Program-made: the position numbers and the translations under genes
In this document: one piece after another, positions 42,430-52,814 of the stretch
Numbering within the stretch: the first letter of the stretch is position 1
Layout of the letters: each line of letters opens with the position of its first letter
The notes under the pieces: generated by a model
Database searches by the model: none
Seen by the model: the letters and a program-made list of their open reading frames with translations, nothing else
What the model was told of the DNA's origin: nothing
DNA from: Procambarus clarkii
Taxonomy: Eukaryota; Arthropoda; Malacostraca; Decapoda; Cambaridae
Direction: 5' to 3'
NCBI RefSeq assembly: GCF_040958095.1
Contig: NC_091152.1
Span: 18,641,796-18,705,795 of the forward strand
Length of the DNA stretch: 64,000 nt

Positions 42430-42915
42430 TTTTACTTCATATTCCTGGTGACACTTTAGACAATGGCAGATTCCTGGTGTCAATTTAGACATCAGATTTC
42501 TGGTGATAAATTTTGGCAACGTCAGATTTCTGGTGATAAATTTTGGCAACGTCAGATTCCTGGTGACAATTTTGTAAAAGTCAGATTCCTGGTGACAATT
42601 TTGGAAACGTCAGATTCCTGGTGACAATTTTGTAAAAGTCAGATTCCTGGTGACAATTTTGGAAACGTCAGATTCCTGGTGACAATTTTGGAAACGTCAG
42701 ATTCCTGGTGACAATTTTGGAAACGTCAGATTCCTGGTGACACTTTTAGCAATGTCAGATTCCTGGTGACAATTTCGGCAATGTCAGATTCTCAGTGACA
42801 ATTTAGACAAGTCTGCTTCCTGTTGACAATTTACACAATGAAAGATTTCTGGTGACAATTGAAACAATATACAGTGCTTGGTGACAATTTTTATGTCAGA
42901 TTCCTGGTGGCAGTT
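42430..42915 (+). repeat. 29-bp minisatellite
   Basis: Units of GTCAGATTCCTGGTGACAAT followed by TTTGGAAAC, starting for example at 42551, 42580 and 42609 (29-bp spacing). About 15 units, diverging toward both ends. Confidence 0.9.
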
Positions 42916-42949
42916 TAACTCCTCCACTGTATGACACAGCACAGTAAAC

Positions 42950-43384
42950 TGCTTTATTAATGTTAATTACTATATCAGTAATCTATACAACCCAGTTCAG
43001 GAAGTTTTAAAATACCCCATAAGATTTTAAACTCCCACAGATAAGTGGGGCTAACATCTGCTTCTTCAAGCCTCTAGTAAACAGAAGCTATCTTGGAAAG
43101 AATAATGGGCACCTGTTCTGGGTGTGAAAGCCCCAGTACTTAGAGGGCGATCATGAGTAGCAGATACAGCAGCAGCTTAAAGCACTGCCATGCAGCTCAT
43201 GCCCACAGCATAACTTAATAATGATTAAATAAACAAGTACTGTAACTACAATGATTTAATGATGATAATGTTGTAGAAGATCCTTACTGAGAAAAATTAT
43301 GTACAAGGTTCAGGTATCAATGAACTCAGTGCTGGTTACAAAGTTCACAACACAAGGCACGCAAGCAGTACATGGTCAAAGGAG
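42950..43384 (+). mobile_element. Diverged piggyBac-like core
   Basis: TTTTAAACTCCCACAGATA, AGTAAACAGAAGCTATCTTG and a later GTACAAGGTTCAGGTATCAA follow the order of 26131-26460 at much lower identity. No termini recognised. Confidence 0.45.
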
Positions 43385-43899
43385 GAGCTAGATAGTAAAC
43401 GAGAAGGCCTTATAACAATAATGAGAGAGATCATAGCGAGAGCGGATAACGATAGATCACGACTGTTGATAGTCCGCGACTTCAACTTGAAATCCATAGA
43501 CTGGGAAGCATATGAAGATAAAACAGAAGATTTTTGGACCTGTAAATTTGTAGACCTCATCCTGGAAACATTCTTGTATCAACATGTTAAACAAGCTATG
43601 AGGATGAGGGAAGGGGACGTTCCCTCCATGCTAGATTTGATATTTACCAGGAAGGAGGAAGAAATATTTGACATTCAGTACCTTCCTCCCTTGGGTAAAA
43701 GTGACCATGTCTTTTTGGGAATAAAGTATGCAATGCATTATAATCTGGAAGAAAATAAGAAGGTTGATGCAATTGAAAAACCTGATTTTAGGAGAGGACA
43801 TTATGGTAACCTTAGAATTTTTTTTAGTAAGTATAAATGGACAGACTTGTTGCTAGGCAAGGAAGTGAATGAGATGTATGTCAAGTTTTGTGAAATACA
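43385..43899 (+). pseudogene. LINE-B endonuclease fragment
   Basis: The plus frame has VRDFNLKSIDWEAY, SMLDLIFTRKEEEI, GKSDHVFLGIKY and ends LLGKEVNEMYVKFCEI. GDFN is changed to RDFN, and the frame stops where a TA-flanked element starts (43900). The ending overlaps the beginning of the 39781-40053 fragment, which ties the two to one family. Confidence 0.8.
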
Positions 43900-44640
43900 G
43901 TGGTACCTCGCATAACGATCGCCCCAAAAGGCGAAGATTTTGGGTAATGAACGGCCCGATCGGCGTCAAATCGTCCCGCATGGCAAACGCATGTTTGAGT
44001 AACGTCAACACCACATGGTGGGGTCGCGCTGCTTCTTGCACATTCTCAGACCTCCGACGATGCACATAAATTATGTTGTTCTTGTTTAAAGCTGAGATGT
44101 TGCAAAGCATTGACTTTTTTGTAGAAAAAAAGAAATAAAATTTCTGATATACAGTACAACAAATGTCAAAAAGGTTCATTCAGTTTTCGGCAGGTAGGCT
44201 GCTCCATTATAACAATCTTTCTTTGTTTCAAATGTGTTCCATTTGTTTTGTATTTGTCATTTACTTCTCAATAATGGAGCAGCCTACCTTACATACACTG
44301 AAAATACCATTATGACATTTTTCTTTCTTCATATGTGTTCAATATTTATTTTTCATTCGCCTTATAGCAAAAGGTTCGTTCGGTGGTCGGCTGGTAGGCT
44401 GCTCCATGTTTTTTAAAAATAAAAAAATAAAAACTGTTGAAACAATTTGAAAAATTGACAAATGCCATAAAGGTTCGTTCAGTGTTTGCGGGTAGGCTGC
44501 TCCATTATTGAGACGTAAGTGACAAATACAAAACAAATGGAACACATTTGAAACAAAGAAATGATCGTCATAATGGAGCAGCCTACCCGACAAACACTGA
44601 ACGAACCTTTTGCTATAACGAATATGAAGGGTTTTTGAAG
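43900..44640. mobile_element. pogo/Tigger-type end plus nested inverted repeat
   Basis: Starts as TA|CAGTGGTACCTCGCATAACG, the kind of end common in pogo/Tigger elements, in the middle of LINE-B. 44172-44610 is a nested inverted repeat: 70-bp arms 44219-44288 and 44491-44560, outer arms 44172-44213 and about 44569-44610. GTAGGCTGCTCCAT occurs five times counting both strands. No transposase seen. Confidence 0.6.
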
Positions 44641-44710
44641 GGGGGTTGAATTTTTAAGATATTCTTTTTTTTGGGCAATTATTCTAGGTATTGTACCAGT
44701 AGTGGAATAG

Positions 44711-44899
44711 TTTGTGATCTGCATGAGTTTTCCAGCTGTGAGGAAAGGGTCAAGGAAAGATAGCACTTCTTCTCCTGAAAGTGCAGAGACTGTAACTAAG
44801 TCTGGCATTGTCAGTCATCCAATGAATTCCGATGATGTAAGCTGGAGGGAGTTGCCGAAGGGGTGGTCAACCCAGAAAGTAAACAAATACAATAACTAA
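44711..44899 (+). other. Unrecognised open frame, 61 codons
   Basis: Reads ICMSFPAVRKGSRKDSTS, SPESAETVTKSGIVSH and ending STQKVNKYNN. Codon-like composition, but the opposite strand is open as well (44479-44808). No family recognised. Could be part of a DNA transposon or a host exon. Confidence 0.3.
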
Positions 44900-45490
44900 A
44901 GTGTGTTATAACTAAGGAAGTATAGTACAGTACTGTATGCTGTATGTATTATATAAAAAACAAAAAGGATATAAAATGTAATCAAGAGCATCCTACAGCT
45001 CTTTGTAATGCACTAGATTCAAGATAACTGGGTACAGCATCAGCAGTGTTATACTGTACATCAATGATAACACGTGTAAAAAAAAAATACAATGTACAAT
45101 TCTCCCAAAATTTTCAAAATCCAGGATTTAATACACAAAAATTTATAATAGTACTGGTAAACATGTATAGGATTAAACATACAGTATAAGCAATATATAG
45201 TACATAATACACATTCATTTTAATAAAAGACAGACTAGAAAACTACTAGAGTACAGTAATCAAACAGTATATGGAAGAATTTTGATTTAACAAATGGGAT
45301 GAATTTCTGAAGGCACACTGTTAGGAACCTTATGGTGCTTTCTAATTAAATTTAATTTATTTCATAAGATGAACACAATATTTTTAAGACACAATAAGGT
45401 AGACCTTCCTTTGCCTCCAAATTTTTCCTCTCAAGGGGAAAACTTGGAGTTCAATGTTCTTCCTGAAGGGGCTGGCTAGGATAAAGTTAG
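44900..45490. other. AT-rich, no gene seen
   Basis: Contains several TACAGTA-type short phrases and A-runs. No coding or repeat signature could be named. Confidence 0.45.
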
Positions 45491-45670
45491 TCTCATAGTA
45501 CAGTTGGCTCATTCTCAACACACAATCAGGGATCCCGGGTTTGATTCCCAGGTGGGACAGAAGAGAATGGACACGTTTACTTTCACCTATTGCCCCTGCT
45601 CGCCTAGCAGTAAAAAGGTACCAGAGTTAGGCAACTGTCGTTATGATTACATTCTGGGGAGGATCAGTAG
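45491..45670 (+). mobile_element. SINE1 copy 3, old
   Basis: tRNA-like head with B-box-like GGGTTTGATTCCC, then TTTCACCTATTGCCCC, GCAGTAAAAAGGTACC and GAGTTAGGCAACTG, in the same order as the SINE1 body. The LINE-C-like tail is missing. Confidence 0.65.
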
Positions 45671-45739
45671 CTCAACCTTGGGTGACCTCAATGCAAGAAC
45701 TGTAAAGTATATGGTTTAGATACTTTTATATCCTAAAGT

Positions 45740-46655
45740 ACATAAAATGGTGAAACAAAGGGTCGTGCTAAATGCAAACGAATCTGAATGGAGATATGTG
45801 GTAAGTGGGGTACCACAGGGGTCCATTTTGGGGCCCAACCCTTTTTGTCATATACATTAATGACAGATTAGAATATTACAAACCACACCATCAAATTTGC
45901 AGATGACACAAAGATTTATGATAAAGTGGGAAATAATAATGATACTGAAGCCTTGCAGAGGCTTCAATATCATTATCATTTCTACATGATATCAAAGATC
46001 ATGTAGAAATGATCTTATCAAAGATCTACATGAACTCCACATATAGTCAGAAGACTGGCAAATGCTTTTTAATATCAACAAATTCAAGACCTTGCATTGG
46101 GGCATAACATCCTGTGCCACAACTACCAAATCAATGCCATTACATTATAGCAGATTGATGAAGAAAAGGACCTTGGAGCCAAAATCCACCACTCACTAAA
46201 AGTTGCACAACAGGTGGGTGCAGCAGTAGGAAAAGCTAATCAAACCCTCAGAATAATCAAGCGTATCTTTGGCTTTAAGTAAAAGAAGAAGGTAGTGATT
46301 TAACTGTACAAGTCTCTGGTGTGCCCACATTTGGACTACTGTATCTAGGCATGGAGACCTCACTTACAGAAGGACATAGCTACTTTGGAGAAAGTGCAAC
46401 ACCGGGCAACAGTCATCTCTCGTATCAGGAACAGTTGAGGGCCACAGGCCTAACACCACTGCAAACCAGGCAAGACAGGGTGGATCTCATTGAATCTTTT
46501 AAAATACTTTACAAGTTTCAGGATGTAACAGCCCGTTGCATTGATCTTTTTAATGACAATGTGATGCCTCACTACACACAAGTGTTGGAAAGAAGGGAAA
46601 AACAGTCTTTAATGGAAAAATTTCTAGTGAGAAAATCAAGCAGTTGAGCCAGAAG
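45740..46655 (+). pseudogene. LINE-D copy, decayed
   Basis: The plus strand reads VKQRVVLNANESEWRYVV, SGVPQGSILGP and then, through several frame breaks, an IYIND block, a broken FADD region (CAGATGACAC) and TPLQTRQDRVDLIESFKIL. A 5'-truncated RT remnant of a CR1-like LINE. Confidence 0.75.
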
Positions 46656-46988
46656 CAGGTCCTAGTGGTATGCAGGCAAAATGTGCCAGAGTGAGTCCCT
46701 AACTGCCTGATGTATAATGGAATGAGACTCCCCTTCCAAACAGTAACACCTCTCCTCCTCCCCCCTCCTCACTATCTTCCATACGCCATCAAGAGTCCTC
46801 CATAAATGTAAGATAAACATATGTACTGTAAACTGTATTGTACTTAGAGAAAAAAATTGTAATCAGTATAAAATGTATTTATAAGTTAATATTTTTGAGG
46901 GTGTGAAACGGATTAGTTGAATTCTCTTTATTTCTTATGGGAAAAATCATTTCGACTTACAATTCGTCTCTGGGAACAAATTACCACC
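46656..46988. mobile_element. pogo/Tigger-type element, right end
   Basis: Ends CCATAAATCGAGGCCTCACTG|TA. From the minus strand the terminus is CAGTGAGGCCTCGATTTATG. It interrupts LINE-D at a TA (GTCATATAC). Preceded by CTCCTCCCCCCTCCTC-type sequence, as often seen near pogo-type 3' ends. Confidence 0.55.
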
Positions 46989-48000
46989 ATAAATCGAGGC
47001 CTCACTGTATATGACAAAAAGGGTTTGCCCTAAAATGTACCCCTGTGGCACCCTACTCAGCACATTTCCCCAGTTAGATTCATTCCCATTGCAACCTGTC
47101 CTCTTACAAATTACGTCTGAATTTGGTTGTTTGCCCGTATGGCTGAAAATGAACGTAATTTGAAAATGAAAAATTGAACATAAATTTGATTTTTTTTTTT
47201 TTCCAAAACGGTAAGTTAAGGGTCCTCTGGTAAGTTAAGAGGGCAGGAAGTTCTCCTAAGGTTTCAAAAACGTCATGAAAACCGTTAATTGAAAGTTTCC
47301 TCTCCTAACCTAACTGAGTAAGCCGGAGGACTCATAACAGAAACGAGACAATACGTCACTTTCATGAGCTGATTTCATTTCAAATTACATCCACTATTGG
47401 CCATACGGGCAAACGAGCAAAAAGCGATGTACAGTAATTTTAAGAGGACGGGTTGCCCATTTTAGCACGACCTTTTTTTTTTCAATGTTTTAACCATTGT
47501 TTAATCCACTCCAGTATTCTCCATTTTATTCCACATGCCTGTAATTTCCTTGCCAGTCTCTCATGTGGTACCTTGTCAAAAGCTTTTGCAAAGTCTATGT
47601 AAGTTTACATCTAACAGAAGTCCTTTGTCTGAATAGCCGGTTACCGTTTCCAGAAAATGTGAGCAGGTTTGTAAGGCAGGATCTATTTTGACAAATCCAT
47701 GTTGCATTGTTTTTACAAGATTGTTCAATGTGAGATGATGTATGATTCCTTCCCCTTAGGATTCTCTCCATGAGCTTGCAGATGTGTTATGTCAAGTTGA
47801 TCGGACGGTAGTTTTTTGCCGAGCTCTTTCCGCCTTTTTTGAAAATGGGGGTAACATTTGCATACTGTATTTCCAATCCAGGGGAACTATCCCTCAGTCC
47901 AGGGATATTCTGAAAAGGAGTTTCAGTGGCATGCATAGTACATTTGCCAGTTCCTTTAGAACTTTGGATTGAAATCCACCCAAACCTAGGGTTTTTTTGA
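46989..48000 (-). pseudogene. LINE-D copy, decayed, split by a MITE
   Basis: Minus-strand blocks: RLARKLQACGIKWRILEW, IKQWLKH, then on the other side of the MITE NGNESNWGNVLSRVPQGYIL and LFVIY. The EWIKQWLKH to NGNESNW continuity places the MITE exactly. Several frameshifts. Confidence 0.75.
47091..47456. mobile_element. 366-bp MITE with about 80-bp inverted ends
   Basis: Left end GCAACCTGTCCTCTTACAAA, right end inverted GCAACCCGTCCTCTTAAAAT. Farther in, TTTGCCCGTATGGC faces GCCATACGGGCAAA. The target duplication CCATT is at 47086-47090 and 47457-47461. Superfamily not determined. Confidence 0.85.
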
Positions 48001-48181
48001 GTCTTTTAGTTTATTTATTTATATACAAGAAGGTACACTGGGTTTATGAGAGTACACAGAATTTATGTTTTTTACATCCTTGTAAAGCCACTAGTACGCA
48101 TAGGTTTCAGGGATGTTCTTAATTTAACAGATTTAACAGGATTAACAGGTAAATAATTAAATTTAACAGGTTCTTAATACA
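48001..48181 (-). mobile_element. Retroposon 3' tail
   Basis: On the minus strand: TGCGTACTAGTGGCTTTACA, then AGGATGTAAAAAACATAAAT and a tail ending TATATAAATAAATAAA. The TACTAGTGGCT core also occurs in the SINE2 tail and at 50068 and 51522. Confidence 0.55.
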
Positions 48182-48456
48182 GTCTCCATGGTGTAGTGGT
48201 AAGGCACTCGCCTGGCGTTCCGCGAGCGCTATGTCATGGGTTCGTATCCTGGCCGGGGAGGATTTACTGGGCGCAATTCCTTAACTGTAGCCTCTGTTTA
48301 ACGCAACAGTAAAATGTGTACTTGGATGAAAAAACGATTCTTCGCAGCAGGGGATCGTATTCCAGGGACCTGCCCGAAACGCTACGCGTACTAGTGGCTG
48401 TACAAGAATGTAACAACTCTTGTATATATCTCAAAAAAAAAAAAAAAAAAAAAAAG
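48182..48456 (+). mobile_element. SINE2, tRNA-derived with poly(A) tail
   Basis: Head TCCATGGTGTAGTGGTAAGG (A box) and GGGTTCGTATCCTGGCC (B box), about 45 nt apart, then a body with GCAACAGTAAAATGTGTAC, the core CGCTACGCGTACTAGTGGCT, and an A-run of about 23. Internal Pol III promoter boxes are visible, so the copy could be transcribed. Confidence 0.85.
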
Positions 48457-48465
48457 AAGATCATT

Positions 48466-49561
48466 TTAACACTTTCGCGCTTTATATTAGAGATAACTCG
48501 TCACTGGTTTTTCTTACGATTCCGCATAACTGCCCGCATAACTGCCTACTTTTCTCGTCAATCGAAAAAATATTTCTATAAATTCCATTTTTTAACCGAA
48601 ATGGATGGGGATACTTTTGTTTTGTAGAGAATTTATTTGCGCATTTTTTGGTACCAGAATGAATATTATATCACATAAACTTCTATGAGTAAAAAAAAAA
48701 ATACACAAAGTATATTTAGGGGTGTGGCGAGTGTGTGGCAGTGGGTTCCCTTTAGCCGTTGATATATCCAACACGTGGGAAATATTTGTATGTGTTATGT
48801 ATATGTCTGTGTAGGGAATTTTACTGCGATCACTGTCATACAAATTATAAAATGTTTCAACAAGTATAAACATGACAAACATCAAACGAACGAAAACAAT
48901 GCGTTCGTTTCTGCCACGAACGCATACTGAGTGACGTGGTTCTATATTTAGCGCTTCTCTTACACATGCTTTGTACCAATGTTATACAGTTCATCTTATA
49001 GAAAATTTTATTGCGAACACATTGGTATAAAAAAGAAATACGTACATAGAAAAGTAGGGTCAGGAAACGTATAAACTTTCCAAGCATGATTTCCCCCCTG
49101 TGTTTTCGCCAGTGCGCTCGCGGCTAACTACTCTCCACTTCACACACTCTTGCGGGTGGGCAATTACCTATATTAAACATTCATATGCATATGTCCGTGT
49201 AGAGACTTTTATTGCGATTCCAATGATACCAAAATTAGCGATGTAGGACAACTGTAGGCTTCGCAACCATTAAGAAAGTGGAAACATTTTGTTGCTGTTT
49301 GGCGCTCTCGGCGAGTGATCTGCATAGTTTTTTATTTGGTGTTGATACTCCTTATGCTTGGGCGGCATTTTATAGGTATGCTCTTATAAACAATTTCATT
49401 GCGAACACAGTGATACCAAATTTAAATACGTGAGCCTTCAATTATTGTCAGGACAGTCAAAAGAGTGTACACTTTTTCGGTCTTACCGCGTAGGCGCGCG
49501 AAGTGCCGAAAGCATCTGGGGTATTGTTTTTTTTTGAGCGCCGAGAGCGCGAAAGTGTTAA
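48466..49561. mobile_element. TTAA element with clean CACTTTCGCGC inverted ends
   Basis: TTAACACTTTCGCGCT at the left (48466) and the exact inverse AGAGCGCGAAAGTGTTAA at the right (to 49561). Internally, the phrase around ATTGCGAACACATTGGTATA recurs at about 190-bp spacing (near 48820, 49010, 49205 and 49400). No ORF of note. Probably a non-autonomous piggyBac-type element (TTAA target) with tandem sub-repeats. Confidence 0.88.
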
Positions 49562-49638
49562 GTAGGTAAATTCTAGCAAAATTGAAAAAAAGTTTACAGG
49601 TACATTGTAAGAGAATTTGACAAGGTTTAATAGGTACA

Positions 49639-50564
49639 TTAACCACTGCACTGCGCAACGCACCTACAGGCGCTCGACAGGTGGTGCGCAATGCGCCTCA
49701 GGGATCTTACAGGTACTGTAAAGCATATGATTCAAAACTCCCGTTGCTACATGGGGTTCACATCAGCTTCCTCAGGGCTCTTGTAAACAGACGCTACTTA
49801 AAAAATTGTGGGCAGCATTCTAGGGTGCGAGAGCCTCAGTACTGAGTGAGCAACCAAGGCTGGCACACGCAGCATGAGCTCACAGCACTGCTGTTCAGCT
49901 TGTGACCACAGCATCGCCTAATAATGTCAAAATATATATGTGACTGGTATTATTCAACCATGATAGTATTACAGAAGAGCCCGAGTGTGATAATGACCGA
50001 GTACAATGTTCAAATATCAGCGAATCAATGCTGTTCAAGATGTTCACAGCACTAGCCACAGCATTATGCCCGAAACGCTTTGCGTAATAGTGGCTTTAGG
50101 CATTGTATGTACTAGCTATACCTATAAGTTAAACAATCCTTGTAAATATTTAGTGTATGTATGTACCTTACCTAAATAAAATTGTATTGTATTGTATTGT
50201 ATTATTTTGTCCATCTAGGAATCTTCAAATGACTTCTTATGTTCCTTTACTAAATAAATTTGTGGTAAATTATTCATTTACAGGATTTAGTGACCAGGAT
50301 TGTGATAATAGCAGGAATGTGCTGATAATTAGTGCTACGCATAGTACAGTACTGTGGGAGGAGGAATATTGGTGAGGAGGGAGGGAATCGAGGTAGCGTC
50401 ACTCTTGTTTGGGCTCACTATACTAGCTTAGTGGTTCGCTATGCTGAACACAAACGTAGATAATGTACTTATATATATATAACATGTGTATATAGTGTAA
50501 AAACAGCATCAGGAGTATGTTGGGAGGAGCCATTTTGGTGAGGGGGGTGGTGTCGTACTCGTAG
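49639..50564 (+). mobile_element. piggyBac-like element, partial copy
   Basis: Left end TTAACCACTGCACTGCGCAA. The same core as 26131-26900 follows, including GGTTCACATCAGCTTCCTCA and GAGCAACCAAGGCTGGCA. The right half is replaced by a LINE-C tail at 50565. Confidence 0.75.
50068..50200 (+). mobile_element. Short retroposon insertion with ATTGT tail
   Basis: Inserted in the piggyBac-like copy between ATTAT repeats (50063-50067 and 50201-50205). Starts GCCCGAAACGCTTTGCGTAA, contains AATAGTGGCTTTAGG and ends AATAAAATTGTATTGTATTG. A truncated element sharing the SINE2 tail core. Confidence 0.75.
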
Positions 50565-50693
50565 CGTCGTGAGTCATACGTTTGGCTGCGAGCAGCCGCG
50601 TCCAACAACCTGGTTGACCAGTCCAGCAACGAGGAGGCCTGGTTGATGACTGTACCTTGGGGATGCTAAGCCCCGAAAACACCTCAAGGTAAG
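50565..50693 (+). mobile_element. LINE-C 3' tail fragment
   Basis: GCTGCGAGCAGCCGCGTCCA, then AGGAGGCCTGGTTGATGACT, then AAACACCTCAAGGTAAGGTA. It matches the LINE-C 3' UTR at 59660-59800 in the inverse sense. Confidence 0.8.
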
Positions 50694-51029
50694 GTAGTTG
50701 TGCTGCTGTTTCCACTGTAGTTGTGCTGCGGTTTCCTCTGTTGTGCTGCGGTTTCCACTGTAGTTGTGCTGCAGTTTCCACTGTAGTTGTGCTGCAGTTC
50801 CCACTGTAGTTGTACTGCAGTTTCCACTGTAGTTGTACTGCAGTTTCCACTGTAGTTGTACTGCAGTTTCCACTGTAGTTGTACTGCAGTTTCCACTGTA
50901 GTTGTGCTGCAGTTTCCACTGTAGTTGTGCTGCAGTTTCCACTGTAGTTGTGCTGCAGTTCCCACTGTAGTTGTGCTGCAGTTCCCACTGTAGTTGTACT
51001 GCAGTTTCCACTGTAGTTGTGCTGCAGTT
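50694..51029 (+). repeat. 23-bp minisatellite
   Basis: About 14 units of CAGTTTCCACTGTAGTTGTG plus CTG, with TACTG and CCCACTG variants. The unit resembles that of the array at 52815. Confidence 0.92.
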
Positions 51030-51129
51030 AAGTTTCAAACCATATTAATGATGTAGATGTGCAGTTGAAACCCCCTTAAATTTACTGTAACGTACCTACT
51101 TTTTTTTCTGTCAAATGTTTAATACAATG

Positions 51130-51455
51130 TACTGAATTTTTTATACTTTCTTACAGTGTATTTTTTATACTTTCTTACAATGTATTTTTTATACGTTCTT
51201 ACAATGTATTTTTTTATACTGTACTTTTTTAGTGTACTTTTTACACTTTCTTACAATGTATTTTTTTATACTTTCTTACAATGTACTTTTTATACTTTCT
51301 TACAATGTACTTTTTATACTTTCTTACAATGTACTTTTTACACTTTCTTACAATGTATTTTTTTATACTTTCTTACAATGTACTTTTTATACTTTCTTAC
51401 AATGTACTTTTTATACTTTCTTACAATGTACTTTTTATACTTTCTTACAATGTAC
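51130..51455 (+). repeat. 24-bp T-rich minisatellite
   Basis: About 13 units of TTTTTATACTTTCTTACAAT plus GTAC. Translations of it (YFLTMYFL and similar) are meaningless repeats. Confidence 0.92.
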
Positions 51456-51521
51456 CTGTAAATATATTTTTTTAATTTTACTAGAAATTACCTTCTTAAA
51501 ATTATGTTAGATTAAGGATCT

Positions 51522-52487
51522 GCACGAAACGCTATACGTACTAGTAATTACCTAAGTGTAGTTACAGGATGAGAGCTACGCTCGTGGTGTCCCGTCTTCC
51601 CAGCACTCTTTGTCATATAACGCTTTGAAACTACTGACGGTCTTGGCCTCCACCACCTTCTCGCTTAACTTGTTCCAACCGTCTACCACTCTATTTGCGA
51701 AGGTGAATTTTCTTATATTTCTTCGGCATCTGTGTTTAGCTAGTTTAAATCTATGACCTCTTGTTCTTGAAGTTCCAGGTCTCAGGAAGTCTTCCCTGTC
51801 GATTTTGTCAATTCCTGTTACTATTTTGTATGTAGTGATCATATCACCTCTTTTTCTTCTGTCTTCTAGTTTTGGCATATTTAATGCTTCTAACCTCTCC
51901 TCGTAGCTCTTGCCCTTCAGTTCTGGGAGCCACTTAGTAGCATGTCTTTGCACCTTTTCCAGTTTGTTGATGTGCTTCTTAAGATATGGGCACCACACAA
52001 CAGCTGCATATTCTAGCTTTGGCCTAACAAAAGTCATGAACAATTTCTTTAGTATATCGCCATCCATGTATTTAAATGCAATTCTGAAGTTAGAAAGCAT
52101 AGCATAGGCTCCTTGCACAATATTCTTTATGTGGTCCTCAGGTGATAGTTTTCTATCTAGAACCACTCCTAGATCTCTTTCTTTATCAGAATTCTTTAAA
52201 GATTTCTCACATAATATATAGGTTGTGTGGGGTCTATGTTCTCCTATTCCACATTCCATAACATGACATTTATTAACATTAAATTCCATTTGCCAAGTGG
52301 TGCTCCATATACTTATTTTGTCCAGGTCTTTTTGAAGGGCATGACAGTCATCTAAATTTCTTATCCTTCCTATTATCTTAGCATCATCAGCAAACATGTT
52401 CATATAATTCTGTATACCAACTGGTAGATCATTTATGTACACAATAAACATCACTAGTGGCTTTGCAAGAATGCAAAACCTTAAGTG
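51522..52487 (+). mobile_element. SINE2-type tail split by LINE-B
   Basis: TGCACGAAACGCTATACGTA is followed, on the far side of the LINE-B insertion, by ACTAGTGGCTTTGCAAGAAT. Both halves together give the core found in SINE2 at 48390-48430. Confidence 0.7.
51546..52452 (-). pseudogene. LINE-B copy, 5' truncated, RT C-terminal half
   Basis: An open frame of 292 codons from the RT palm (MFIVYINDLPV, NMFADDAKI) to the natural C-terminus (KLAKHRCRRNIRKFTF, DGWNKLSEKVVE). Flanked by the duplication ACTAGT (51540-51545 and 52453-52458). It is nearly identical to the 38-39.7 kb copy but keeps the RPGTSRTRGH segment lost there. Truncation starts within the RT, so it is not autonomous. Confidence 0.9.
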
Positions 52488-52548
52488 TCAATGAATGAAT
52501 GAATGAATGAGTGAATAAATGAATGAATGAATGAATTAATACATAAAT
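52488..52548 (+). repeat. AATG microsatellite
   Basis: About 13 mostly perfect AATG units after the SINE2-type tail. Confidence 0.9.
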
Positions 52549-52550
52549 AA

Positions 52551-52798
52551 ATATTGAAATCTGACCCAAGTATCAGTTGGGTCAACCCATCTATCATTCA
52601 AAACATGTGCAACCATGTTACACTCAACTAATCCAACCCTAACCTATAATTATGTGAGGATACATATATAATTTTTGTTTAATATGTTATCAAGATCAGC
52701 AATATTCTTTGAGCATTCGTCTCTTCCAACATGGTTCCACATTTTTGGAATAAGATACATGGGTTGACCTAAGTGACAGTTGGGTCAGATTCCAATAT
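52551..52798. mobile_element. 248-bp MITE with about 40-bp inverted ends
   Basis: ATATTGAAATCTGACCCAAG at the left faces the inverse of TTGGGTCAGATTCCAATAT at the right. GGGTCAACCCAT and ATGGGTTGACC extend the arms. AT-rich middle. The superfamily is unknown. Confidence 0.82.
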
Positions 52799-52814
52799 GG
52801 TGTCAGACATGTTT

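Noticed and set aside
43900..46988. One 3.1 kb pogo-type element spanning both TA ends
   Set aside because: The two ends match only weakly and are set in different LINE targets (LINE-B at the left, LINE-D at the right).
48182..48260. Functional tRNA gene
   Set aside because: A and B boxes are present, but the sequence continues into a SINE body with poly(A) and does not fold into a full cloverleaf by eye.
50509..51038. Minus frames with ETAAQLQWK repeats
   Set aside because: Translation of the 23-bp minisatellite, no protein features.
51156..51510. Frames with YFLTMYFL repeats resembling membrane segments
   Set aside because: Product of the T-rich 24-bp array.
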